A stretch of 14,711 nucleotides of DNA, taken from assembly GCA_009843725.1 (NCBI GenBank), contig VYCX01000488.1:1-14711 (forward strand). The letters are read 5' to 3'. The stretch's first letter is position 1; each line of letters starts with the position of its first letter. The stretch is from Boseongicola sp. SB0675_bin_26. GTDB lineage: Bacteria; Pseudomonadota; Alphaproteobacteria; Rhodobacterales; Rhodobacteraceae. Below, piece after piece: positions 8,334 to 14,711 of this stretch. The position numbers and the translations under genes are program-made. The notes below the pieces were generated by a model. The model had not been told where the DNA came from, did not search any database, and saw only the letters and a list, made by a program, of their open reading frames with translations.

Positions 8334-10361
8334 ATGGATGCCGCCAGGGATGACCTGACGACCCGGCCTCTGAACTTGGTAGATGAGTTTGTCTTGACGC
8401 TCTTTAACGAGTCGACCGGCTACTTTCACCAAGTGCCGGGCTGGAACATGAATTGCGCCATCATCGGTGCCGTTCTTGCGGAACTCTCGCTTCTTTCGCG
8501 CATCGATACGGACATGACGTCGCTGCACCTCCTTGATCCGACCGAAACCGGAGATCCAGCACTTGATCCCATTCTGAAGGAAATTGTCGAAAGCGAGTCA
8601 AATCGGGATACCCGATTCTGGGTGGAACGGCTCGTGGCCCATGCCGAGTCGGTCATCAGCCTGACGCTGGAGCGTTTGCTCAGTCTGAAAATCCTGGAGC
8701 ATCATGACGGCGAATTCTATACGCTGGCCGCGACCGAGTTGCACTCGGCACTGCATGGCGCGCCTCAGGAGGGCACGGTCGGCCAGTTTGTCAAGGCACG
8801 CATTTCCGCGATCGTTCTGACCGATTCGATACCGGATCCGAGAGACGCCATCATCGTCGGTCTCGCCAACGCCTGCGACGTGCTTCGATTCATGTTCGAC
8901 CTGGATGCGGAAGCCGAACGCCGGATTGAGCAAATCTGCAACCTGGACCTTATAGGGCGTACGGTCGCCGAAGCGGTCAAGCACAACATCGTCAACCCTC
9001 GGGTTCAGCGCATGGTCGGCGTCAATAAGTACCCGACGGTTCGATGGCGCTACCTGCTGCGCAATCCGCATGTGCGATCCGGCAACATTCCGGCGCTGTT
9101 TTCAGACCTTGCGCAAGAATACGGTCCGGTGTTCCAGATCAAGGCGCCATTTTCGCCACCTATGCTTTTTGTGGGCGGACTCGAGGTCAATCGCTGGGTG
9201 CACCGGAAAGGACGCATTTACCTTAGAGCGGCGGACTATTTCGCCGGCATCGAGGAGGTGTATGGAGCCCACGGGGTGTTTCCCTCGCTCGATGGCGCCG
9301 ATCACTTCCGGCTCCGCAAGGCGCTGAACCCCGGCTATTCCCGCGACAGGCTTGAGGGGCATCTGGACATGCTTTACCTTCGGATCCGGAAATTTGTCGC
9401 GGATTGGGAGGAAGGTGCCGTCCTGCAGCCTGCGGTCGCGTGTCGACATTTGGCCAACACCCAGATGGCGCCGCTCATGGCAGGGATTGACACGCAAGAC
9501 GTCATTGACGATCTGATCAAGTTCAAGGAACGGCTGCTTCTCACCCACGTCGCGTGCGTGCTGCCCAGGTTTCTTGCGCACACGCCAAGCATGAAACGTC
9601 GCGCCAAGTTGATCGAAACGGTGGTCGAGCGCGTTCAGTTCGCCCACACACCCGCCCAGCGGGCAGGATGCCCGCGCAATCTCGTGGACGACTTGCTCAG
9701 CCTTCATGCCAGCGACCCGCAGTTTCTTCCCGAGTCGAATCTGAAGTTCTTCTTCTCCACGCCGGCGCTCGCCAGCGTGTATCTCGGGGACATGCTGGGT
9801 TTCGCATTGTACTCCATGGCGGCACATCGCGAGATTCACGATGGAATTCGGACCGAGGCAGATGCGCTCTTCGGCAACAAGGACCCTGAAGGTCCGGACT
9901 TCTCAAAGTCGGCCATCGACGTTACGCACCGGTTCATCATGGAGTGCCTGAGGATGTATCCTATCATTCCCATGTCCATCCGAAACGTCATGAACACATG
10001 CGTGGTCGAAGGCTTCGAACTGCCGATCGGCACACGAGTCCACATTGCCCAAACGGCGACACACTACATGGGCGACCTTTTCCCAGACCCTTTCAAGCTC
10101 GACATTGACCGGTATCTGCCGTCACGCAACGAGCACCTCGGCACTGCCTATGCACCGTACGGGCTGGGCACGCATTTGTGCCTTGGCTTTCGCTGGGTCG
10201 AACTGCAGCTTGCAATCAACTTGTTGATGATTGCCCATCATTTCACGCTTGAGGTCTTTCCGGCCAGTCAACCGCTCAAGCTCAGTCCGTTTCCTTCGAT
10301 GTCACCGAGCAAATCGCTGCGTCTGAAGATCGTCGAGAAAAGGCGGGAGTTGTCTGCCTGA
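8334..10361 (+). CDS. GPP34 (GOLPH3-like) domain fused to cytochrome P450
   Basis: This 675-residue protein joins two domains. Residues ~14-215 match the GPP34/GOLPH3 fold: LVDEFVLTLFNESTGYF (15-31), AIIGAVLAELSLLSRI (42-57), LLDPTETGDPALD (66-78) and RFWVERL (94-100). Eukaryotic members bind phosphatidylinositol-4-phosphate and Golgi enzyme tails; bacterial roles are largely unknown. Residues ~230-670 form a P450. It has a C-helix region GADHFRLRKALNPGYS (321-336), ExxR (E537-R540), and a heme loop YGLGTHLCLG with Cys616 as the expected thiolate ligand and Tyr609 in place of the usual Phe. The I-helix (about 474-492, TPALASVYLGDMLGFALYS) lacks the normal [AG]Gx[DE]T motif. There is no signal peptide or N-terminal anchor, so the GPP34 part may supply membrane contact. 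GGAGGT at 8320-8325 lies 8 nt before the ATG. The domains are read without a stop or frameshift. Substrate and redox partners are unknown; context suggests a lipid such as a sterol. Confidence 0.92.
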   Translation: MDAARDDLTTRPLNLVDEFVLTLFNESTGYFHQVPGWNMNCAIIGAVLAELSLLSRIDTDMTSLHLLDPTETGDPALDPILKEIVESESNRDTRFWVERLVAHAESVISLTLERLLSLKILEHHDGEFYTLAATELHSALHGAPQEGTVGQFVKARISAIVLTDSIPDPRDAIIVGLANACDVLRFMFDLDAEAERRIEQICNLDLIGRTVAEAVKHNIVNPRVQRMVGVNKYPTVRWRYLLRNPHVRSGNIPALFSDLAQEYGPVFQIKAPFSPPMLFVGGLEVNRWVHRKGRIYLRAADYFAGIEEVYGAHGVFPSLDGADHFRLRKALNPGYSRDRLEGHLDMLYLRIRKFVADWEEGAVLQPAVACRHLANTQMAPLMAGIDTQDVIDDLIKFKERLLLTHVACVLPRFLAHTPSMKRRAKLIETVVERVQFAHTPAQRAGCPRNLVDDLLSLHASDPQFLPESNLKFFFSTPALASVYLGDMLGFALYSMAAHREIHDGIRTEADALFGNKDPEGPDFSKSAIDVTHRFIMECLRMYPIIPMSIRNVMNTCVVEGFELPIGTRVHIAQTATHYMGDLFPDPFKLDIDRYLPSRNEHLGTAYAPYGLGTHLCLGFRWVELQLAINLLMIAHHFTLEVFPASQPLKLSPFPSMSPSKSLRLKIVEKRRELSA

Positions 10362-10483
10362 CACGTGAAATCGGGCGGCGCCCGACCTGGTGGCCGTCGG
10401 CGAAGCAGAATGTCGAGAGATCGGAGTTGCATTAACTTGGGATGCGCCTTGGTGCTGTTACTTTGCCAAGCTTCCCATCGGGT

Positions 10484-10500
10484 GTGCCCGCAGGGGGCAC
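10484..10500 (+). terminator. Short GC hairpin downstream of the P450 gene
   Basis: GTGCCC (10484-10489) and GGGCAC (10495-10500) form a 6-bp stem with loop GCAGG, about 120 nt after the P450 stop. No T-run follows immediately. It may help end the transcript, but could be a chance structure in GC-rich DNA. Confidence 0.25.
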
Positions 10501-10640
10501 GGTCCGGCGAGTCTCAGTTTCTTCCCAAGGCTGGCGATCAAGCTTGTTCTCGAACGCGGAGATCAGGTCGTGCCAATGATCGAAGGGTTGAACAAGACCG
10601 AACCCGCATGCTTGACTGTCTTTGGGCCAATCGGAGCAAG

Positions 10641-10668
10641 TGGACATGCACGGCGAGTGTTGCATAAT
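10641..10668 (+). promoter_or_regulatory. Candidate promoter for the short ORF and methyltransferase
   Basis: TGGACA (10641-10646) is a 5 of 6 match to the -35 consensus. It is spaced 16 nt from CATAAT (10663-10668), a 5 of 6 match to the -10 consensus. It would drive a transcript with a leader of roughly 190 nt before the GTG at 10862. It is the best promoter-like pair I noticed in the window, though based only on consensus matching. Confidence 0.4.
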
Positions 10669-10861
10669 TCACGGGCCATCCTGGACCAGGGCGAAAGAGA
10701 CTGCCCGATGAACCAAGGCCGGCCGTCTCGGCGTGCCCGCGATACCCCAATAGGAGAAACGAGTCTGGGTCCCGAAGACCCGCCGTCGTACACGGGTTTA
10801 GGCAGAGTCTCCCTGATCTCGCCAATGGACACGTCAATTCCAAGGAAGAAGGAGATCCGTC

Positions 10862-11032
10862 GTGGTCTCACTCCCCAAGAAGATTATTGACACTCATGTA
10901 CATATTACCGAAAGCGATCCCATGTTGACCCAAGTGGTGATGAGTTCGGGCTGGGGCTGGCGCGATGCGGAACCATTCTTGCGTGCAGGAGAGATCGCTC
11001 AATGCAACTCGCCAAACTGTTCAAAGGCCTGA
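10862..11032 (+). CDS. Short ORF with amidohydrolase-like N-terminus; truncated gene or leader peptide
   Basis: A 56-codon ORF begins with GTG at 10862, preceded at an ideal 7-nt spacing by AAGGAG (10849-10854). That is one of the best ribosome-binding sites in the window. Its opening LPKKIIDTHVHIT (4-16) resembles the first beta-strand of metal-dependent amidohydrolases, where DxHxH-type histidines bind metal. The rest (ending PNCSKA) has no further family resemblance, and the frame stops at 11030-11032. It overlaps the first 31 nt of the methyltransferase gene in another frame. It may be the 5' remnant of an amidohydrolase gene lost by deletion, or a functional short coupling peptide. As a real translated frame I consider it moderately likely; its function is unknown. 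Confidence 0.45.
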   Translation: MVSLPKKIIDTHVHITESDPMLTQVVMSSGWGWRDAEPFLRAGEIAQCNSPNCSKA

Positions 11033-12039
11033 GGGCCGCGTACTCGGGGTCGAACGTGGCCAGCCGTATGCGGCACTTCGATGGCTGGACCGACAGGGCA
11101 ACTTCGGATGAAGTCGGCGTCAACGCGTATGACCATGTCGAGACCGTCAGGGAATACTATGATCTTTGCAGCGAGTTCATGGTGTTCGGCTGGAGTGAAG
11201 CATTGCACTTCTCGCCTCTGGCACCTGGAGAGAGCTTGGAGGAGTCCCAGATTCGGCATCAGCGGATGATGATCGGCAAGCTGCAGCTGCAGGAAGGCAT
11301 GACGATCATCGATGTCGGCTGCGGAGTCGGCGGTCCGATGCGTCGCGTCGTGCAAGAGGCAGGCGTCAGGGTCGTCGGGGTCAACAGCAGTGAAGTCCAG
11401 CTCGAGATGGCGAATTCCCTGAATGCTGAGGCGGGAGTTGAGCGCATGGCAGACTGCATTGCATGCAGCTTCATGGACATGAGCGGCATCGAGGACGGCA
11501 CGTTCGACCGGGGCTACGCCATCGAATCAACATGCCATGCGCCGAACAAGGAGGGCGCGTTCGCCGAGATTTTCCGCGTGCTCAGACCTGGAGCGCTTTT
11601 TTGGGGACAGGAAATGTGCCTGACGGACAAGTTCGATCCCGACGACGTCCGGCACCAGACCGTCAAGCAACATTTGCAGCACGGCGTTGCGCTCAACGAA
11701 ATCGCCACCATGGACGAAGTCAACCGGGCGCTTGAGAAGGCGGGATTTGTGGTCGAGGAGGTGAAGGACCTTGCCGTCGAGGAAGGCGATTCGGTCATCC
11801 CGTGGTATCGTCCCATGGAGAGGCGGCACGGAAACATGGGCGCCGCGCTGAGCAGGATTCCGCTGGGTCGGAAAGCGCTCATCGGGGCATCAAGGCTGGC
11901 GGAGGCGCTGGGAGCGATTCCGAAAGGCTCGGCAGATGTCGTCAGGTTCATGGACCGGACCGCCGATGCCTATGTCGCAGGTGGCAGGACGGGGATCTTC
12001 ACTCCACTATACTGCTTTCTGGCTCGCAAACCCTCGTGA
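11002..12039 (+). CDS. SAM-dependent methyltransferase, sterol C-24 methyltransferase (SMT/Erg6) type
   Basis: The 345-residue product matches sterol 24-C-methyltransferases along its whole length. These transfer a methyl from S-adenosylmethionine to C-24 of a sterol side chain. Landmarks are the SAM motif IIDVGCGVGGP (102-112), the SMT signature YAIESTCHAP (172-181; yeast Erg6 has YAIEATCHAP), an acidic residue in the TDK block (E204, LTDKFD 207-212), IPWYRPM (266-272), and a C-terminal SMT domain ending VAGGRTGIFTPLYCFLARKP (325-344). The sterol-contact region usually written YEYGWGSSFHF is MVFGWSEALHF here (60-70), so the aromatic/acidic YE pair is missing. AGGAGA at 10987-10992 lies 9 nt before the ATG, inside the overlapping short ORF, which suggests coupling. 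No membrane span or signal peptide is seen. Other small-molecule methyltransferases (tocopherol or sarcosine type) share the SAM motif but not the C-terminal domain, so SMT is the best assignment; the substrate is unproven. Confidence 0.9.
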   Translation: MQLAKLFKGLRAAYSGSNVASRMRHFDGWTDRATSDEVGVNAYDHVETVREYYDLCSEFMVFGWSEALHFSPLAPGESLEESQIRHQRMMIGKLQLQEGMTIIDVGCGVGGPMRRVVQEAGVRVVGVNSSEVQLEMANSLNAEAGVERMADCIACSFMDMSGIEDGTFDRGYAIESTCHAPNKEGAFAEIFRVLRPGALFWGQEMCLTDKFDPDDVRHQTVKQHLQHGVALNEIATMDEVNRALEKAGFVVEEVKDLAVEEGDSVIPWYRPMERRHGNMGAALSRIPLGRKALIGASRLAEALGAIPKGSADVVRFMDRTADAYVAGGRTGIFTPLYCFLARKPS

Positions 12040-12174
12040 CAGGTCGTCGTTGCGGGTTTCGTGGACGATCCGGGAACGCTTCACGCGTTCAGGCCGTCCG
12101 TGTGCCGGGCGGCACGGAAAGACAGAACTGTCTCATTCCGATCATCGGCATCAGAAGAGGCAAGACCTCAATGC
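12040..12174. terminator. Hairpin-rich gap between convergent genes
   Basis: The 135-nt interval between the stops of the methyltransferase (plus) and the transporter (minus) contains three small stem-loops. They are GAACGC/GCGTTC (12074-12079 and 12085-12090, loop TTCAC), GTGCC/GGCAC (12102-12106 and 12111-12115, loop GGGC), and AGACAG/CTGTCT (12120-12125 and 12128-12133). None has a clear T-run on either strand. The position suits bidirectional transcript ends, but none is individually convincing. Confidence 0.35.
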
Positions 12175-14508
12175 TTAGACTGACTCCTGCTTCAACCGCT
12201 CCCTGATCTGCCTGGTTGACTCCTTGGCCCCGTCAAGCGCAATCAAGAGGGGTGGCAGGAACAGGAAGTCCGCCAGCAAGGCTATGATCACAGTTGTTCC
12301 CAAGAGCAAGCCAAGCGTCTGGTTGCTCGCCATCCCCGACGCGCCGAACACGAGGAAACCAAGGGCGAAAACGACTGTCGTCGCAAACAGTGCCTTGCCC
12401 ACCGTGCTGAGTGCAGATTGAACCGATTCTGACGGCAGAAGCCCTTGCTTTCGAGCTCGCAAGTACTTGGTCAGGAAGTGTATCGTATCATCGACGATAA
12501 TTCCGAATGCCAAGGCCGTCACCACCGAAGCGGCAACTCCGATTTCCCCCACCGCATAACCCCAAGCGCCCATGGCCATGGCGGCAGGAACGAAATTGGG
12601 TATCAAGCTGATCAGGCCGTACCGCAAGCTTCTGAAGATGAAGACGAGCAGCAGCGAGACAACCGCCATCGCGATGATGGTGCCGATCAGCATCTTTTCG
12701 ATGTTTCTCTTGATCGAATAGGCACCGATGAGCGTCGCCCCGGTGGCTCCGGTTTCCAGACTTGGCGCGTTTTGTCGCAGCCAAACCTGCGCACGGATGT
12801 CAAGTTCGATCTTTTCCCTCGCGGACAGGTTTTTCAGCACTACCGTCATGCGCGTGGCGGAGCGTTCGACATCGATGAGATTGTTTAGGTCGAGCCCCAT
12901 CGGCAATGAAAACTCGTACAGCAAAAGATATTGCGCGGCGAGGTCGGATTCTTCCGGTACCGTGTAATGGTCTGGATCATCACCGTTCAGACTTCTGTTC
13001 AGCCGCTTGAGGATATCGGCAATGGAAAAGACGTGGGCGACTTCAGGCTGCGCCCTGTACCAGGTGGCAAACGCATCGACATCTCGCAGGTAGTCGGCAT
13101 CCGTGATGCCCGACTCCTGTCCCGCGCTGAGAGAGTACTCGAAGGGCTCCAGTCCGGAAAAATTCTCGCTGACGAAGTCCGTGGACCGGCGGTACTCGTA
13201 GCTCCTGTCAAGAAGTTCGAGAGGATTCTCGTTGAGTTCGATCCGCGTGATGCCAGCAATGAGCGCGATGATGACCGCTCCGCACGAAAGCAGCAGTGCA
13301 ATGTAGTGTGAGACCACGAATCGTCCGAACAGATCGAACAAGGTGCGTTTGCCCGCGCGCAAGTGTCGAGCACTTACCGGCAGGAGCGATAGCAGTGCAG
13401 GCAACAGAGTAACCGCAAAGACAAAGGCGCACATGGCGCCGAACGCGACGACGTTGCCCATGACGCGAAATGGCGGCATCTCGGAGAAGTTCAAGCTCAG
13501 GAAACCGATCGCGGTCGTGGCGGAAGTGAGGAACACTGGCCAAATATTTGATCGCACGGAATGAATTGCCGCATTCCTTCGATCCATGCCCTGCCGCATC
13601 TGTGCCAACATTCCCTCGATGACATGCATGGAATGCGCAACGGCGACCGCCATCAGCACGAACAACGCCGCGCCGCTTTCGCCATACAGCTTCATGCCGG
13701 TCCAGCCAGCGAATCCAAGTCCCGAGATAACGACTGTTACCATCATGACGACGATTGCACCGACCGCAGAAATCGAGTGCAGCAATGCGAACGCTACCAC
13801 GAGCATTGTCACGAAAGCGATCAGTCCGAGCTTGGCGGTGTCTTCGTTGAGTGCGTCGCGAATCGCGCGGTTGAGAAGGAGTTCGCCCGTGACGTGATAT
13901 TCAATGTCTGCGTGGCTGGCACCGGCTTCCGCGACGGCCGCATGAAGGAAGTCGACCACGTCTACCTTGGCCTGTTGTCGGTTGGCTTCCGGAAGCACGA
14001 GATTTGCGACCAGCCCGGCGATGCGTCCATCCCGGGAAACGAAGCGACCAGCGATCTCTTCCGTTCCTAGTGCAATTTCCTTGATCCGCTCCAGGTCGTT
14101 TGGGGACAGCCCGGCGGAGTCATCGATCAGCACCTCGACAAAAAGGTCGTCTCCGTCCGCCCAACTGTGCAAGTAGTTGGTGATTGAGTCGACTCGTGTA
14201 ACGAAGGGAGTCTGCCATAGCTGATCAGTCATCTCCTCGACAGCCATGAGCGCCTCGCGCGTGAAAATGGAACCACCCTTCGGTGCCATGACGACAAGGA
14301 GGGAGTCGGACAGTGCGTATGTTTCTTCCAGCCGTTCAAGCGCGACGAGGCGCGGGTCGTCCTTGCTGAAATGGTTTCGAAAGTCCACGTCAACTTCAAC
14401 AAGCCGCAGGACGCCCGCAGCAATTGAGATACAGATGAGCGCAGAGGCCAGAACCGTGAGCCACCGCCGGTTCATTACTAATGAGATGAACGCATCCATG
14501 ATCACCAT
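12175..14508 (-). CDS. RND superfamily (MMPL/COG1033-type) exporter
   Basis: This is a 777-residue inner-membrane transporter of the RND superfamily, the class containing hopanoid exporter HpnN, bacterial sterol transporter BstA and mycobacterial MmpL proteins. It shows the duplicated RND layout: TM1 at ~16-36, a periplasmic loop to ~225, a cluster of five spans (~226-378), TM7 at ~401-420, a second loop to ~605, and the final five spans (~607-757). The conserved intramembrane motif GIIVDDTIHFL (669-679) is intact. The first-half equivalent is AVAVAHSMHVIEGM (287-300), with His-Ser replacing the acidic pair. Length fits COG1033 exporters rather than the ~1030-residue drug pumps. The ATG at 14508 is taken; an ATG at 14499 (residue 4) is equally possible, and neither has a strong ribosome-binding site. 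The gene converges on the SMT gene. The LolA-like protein at 6613-7428 is of the type usually encoded beside such transporters. Cargo is inferred to be a lipid. Confidence 0.92.
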   Translation of the reverse strand: MVIMDAFISLVMNRRWLTVLASALICISIAAGVLRLVEVDVDFRNHFSKDDPRLVALERLEETYALSDSLLVVMAPKGGSIFTREALMAVEEMTDQLWQTPFVTRVDSITNYLHSWADGDDLFVEVLIDDSAGLSPNDLERIKEIALGTEEIAGRFVSRDGRIAGLVANLVLPEANRQQAKVDVVDFLHAAVAEAGASHADIEYHVTGELLLNRAIRDALNEDTAKLGLIAFVTMLVVAFALLHSISAVGAIVVMMVTVVISGLGFAGWTGMKLYGESGAALFVLMAVAVAHSMHVIEGMLAQMRQGMDRRNAAIHSVRSNIWPVFLTSATTAIGFLSLNFSEMPPFRVMGNVVAFGAMCAFVFAVTLLPALLSLLPVSARHLRAGKRTLFDLFGRFVVSHYIALLLSCGAVIIALIAGITRIELNENPLELLDRSYEYRRSTDFVSENFSGLEPFEYSLSAGQESGITDADYLRDVDAFATWYRAQPEVAHVFSIADILKRLNRSLNGDDPDHYTVPEESDLAAQYLLLYEFSLPMGLDLNNLIDVERSATRMTVVLKNLSAREKIELDIRAQVWLRQNAPSLETGATGATLIGAYSIKRNIEKMLIGTIIAMAVVSLLLVFIFRSLRYGLISLIPNFVPAAMAMGAWGYAVGEIGVAASVVTALAFGIIVDDTIHFLTKYLRARKQGLLPSESVQSALSTVGKALFATTVVFALGFLVFGASGMASNQTLGLLLGTTVIIALLADFLFLPPLLIALDGAKESTRQIRERLKQESV

Positions 14509-14510
14509 TG

Positions 14511-14539
14511 CGTATCGTGCAGTCAGTGGAAAGTGTCAA
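14511..14539 (-). promoter_or_regulatory. Candidate promoter immediately before the RND gene
   Basis: On the minus strand a perfect TTGACA (14539-14534) is followed after exactly 17 nt by GATACG (14516-14511), which matches TATAAT at only three positions. If used, transcription would begin around the start codons at 14508/14499, giving a leaderless or near-leaderless message. That would fit the missing ribosome-binding site. The -10 box is weak, so this is tentative. The rest of the right flank (14540-14711) is AT-richer than its surroundings and shows no recognisable gene. Confidence 0.3.
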
Positions 14540-14711
14540 TCGACCGTCGGCCGTCCTCGTAGAACGGTCCCGCCAAAATGACGGCTTCCATGATCCGTCT
14601 CTACAATAAAATCCATGTTTCGCAACAGGTTAACAGGATATCTTGACATGAAAGCTGCAGTAAGCGTTCGGTCGAGCGGTGATGGCTTTCCTTGACGCGT
14701 GTTTGGCGGCC

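Larger units (their letters stand above)
10362..10861. other. Gene-free interval upstream of the methyltransferase
   Basis: Five hundred nt separate the P450 stop from the next ribosome-binding site. One plus frame (10390-10890) is open for 166 codons, but its product has no family resemblance, begins with GTG and lacks a ribosome-binding site. The interval holds a GC hairpin at 10484-10500 and a promoter-like pair at 10641-10668. Nothing else is supported. Confidence 0.5.

Noticed and set aside
10390..10890. 166-codon plus-strand ORF
   Set aside because: It starts with GTG without a ribosome-binding site, its product resembles no family, and it overlaps the ribosome-binding site and start of the short ORF. 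A chance frame in GC-rich DNA is more likely.
11002..12039. Sarcosine/glycine N-methyltransferase linked to the sox operon
   Set aside because: The C-terminal SMT domain and YAIESTCHAP are SMT-specific, and the sox genes are about 7 kb away with unrelated genes between.
12175..14508. Tripartite drug-efflux RND pump
   Set aside because: The length (777 aa) and the VDDTIHFL motif fit MMPL/COG1033 exporters. No membrane-fusion protein or TolC-type gene is nearby.
14536..14649. 37-codon minus-strand ORF upstream of the RND gene, open to the window edge
   Set aside because: It is too short, has no recognisable similarity, and lies in an AT-rich promoter-like region. It could be the tail of a gene outside the window, but this cannot be decided.
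1..14711. CRISPR array, tRNA, rRNA, insertion sequence or transposase
   Set aside because: I saw no regularly spaced direct repeats, tRNA-like cloverleaf, rRNA sequence or transposase-like product on either strand.

Overview
The window is GC-rich, gene-oriented bacterial DNA. A tetrameric sarcosine oxidase operon (soxD-soxA-soxG, with soxB presumably just off the left edge), strong Shine-Dalgarno sites and a GTG start suggest a Pseudomonad, most likely an alphaproteobacterium. The taxonomic call is inference only; there is no rRNA or other marker gene here.

Layout. 37-3945 (+) is the compact sox operon, with overlapping start and stop codons throughout. From 3946 on, the gene density changes abruptly. 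Four plus-strand genes are separated by long stretches (about 500-900 nt) with no recognisable genes. They are an FAD-dependent amine-oxidoreductase-type protein (4695-6080), a secreted LolA-like 'outer membrane lipoprotein-sorting' protein (6613-7428), a 675-residue protein joining an N-terminal GPP34 (GOLPH3-like) domain to a cytochrome P450 (8334-10361), and a SAM-dependent methyltransferase of the sterol C-24 methyltransferase (SMT/Erg6) type (11002-12039). A short ORF with an excellent ribosome-binding site and an amidohydrolase-like opening (10862-11032) overlaps the start of the methyltransferase. Converging on it from the minus strand is a 777-residue RND/MMPL-type transporter (14508-12175).

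How the genes may work together. The sox genes catabolise sarcosine and feed one-carbon units to tetrahydrofolate. They look like a separate, ordinary housekeeping module. The second part reads as a lipid-modification and transport locus. It holds an SMT-like methyltransferase, a P450 tethered to a lipid/membrane-associated GPP34 domain, a flavoprotein oxidoreductase, an RND pump of the lipid-exporter class and its usual LolA-like periplasmic partner. The simplest hypothesis is modification of a sterol or another polycyclic/isoprenoid lipid at the inner membrane, followed by transport toward the outer membrane. No cyclase or squalene epoxidase gene lies in the window, so whether the substrate is made or scavenged cannot be seen.

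The most unusual items are the GPP34-P450 fusion, whose P450 I-helix lacks the usual acid-Thr pair, and the bacterial SMT with a full C-terminal SMT domain but an altered 'YEYGWG' region.
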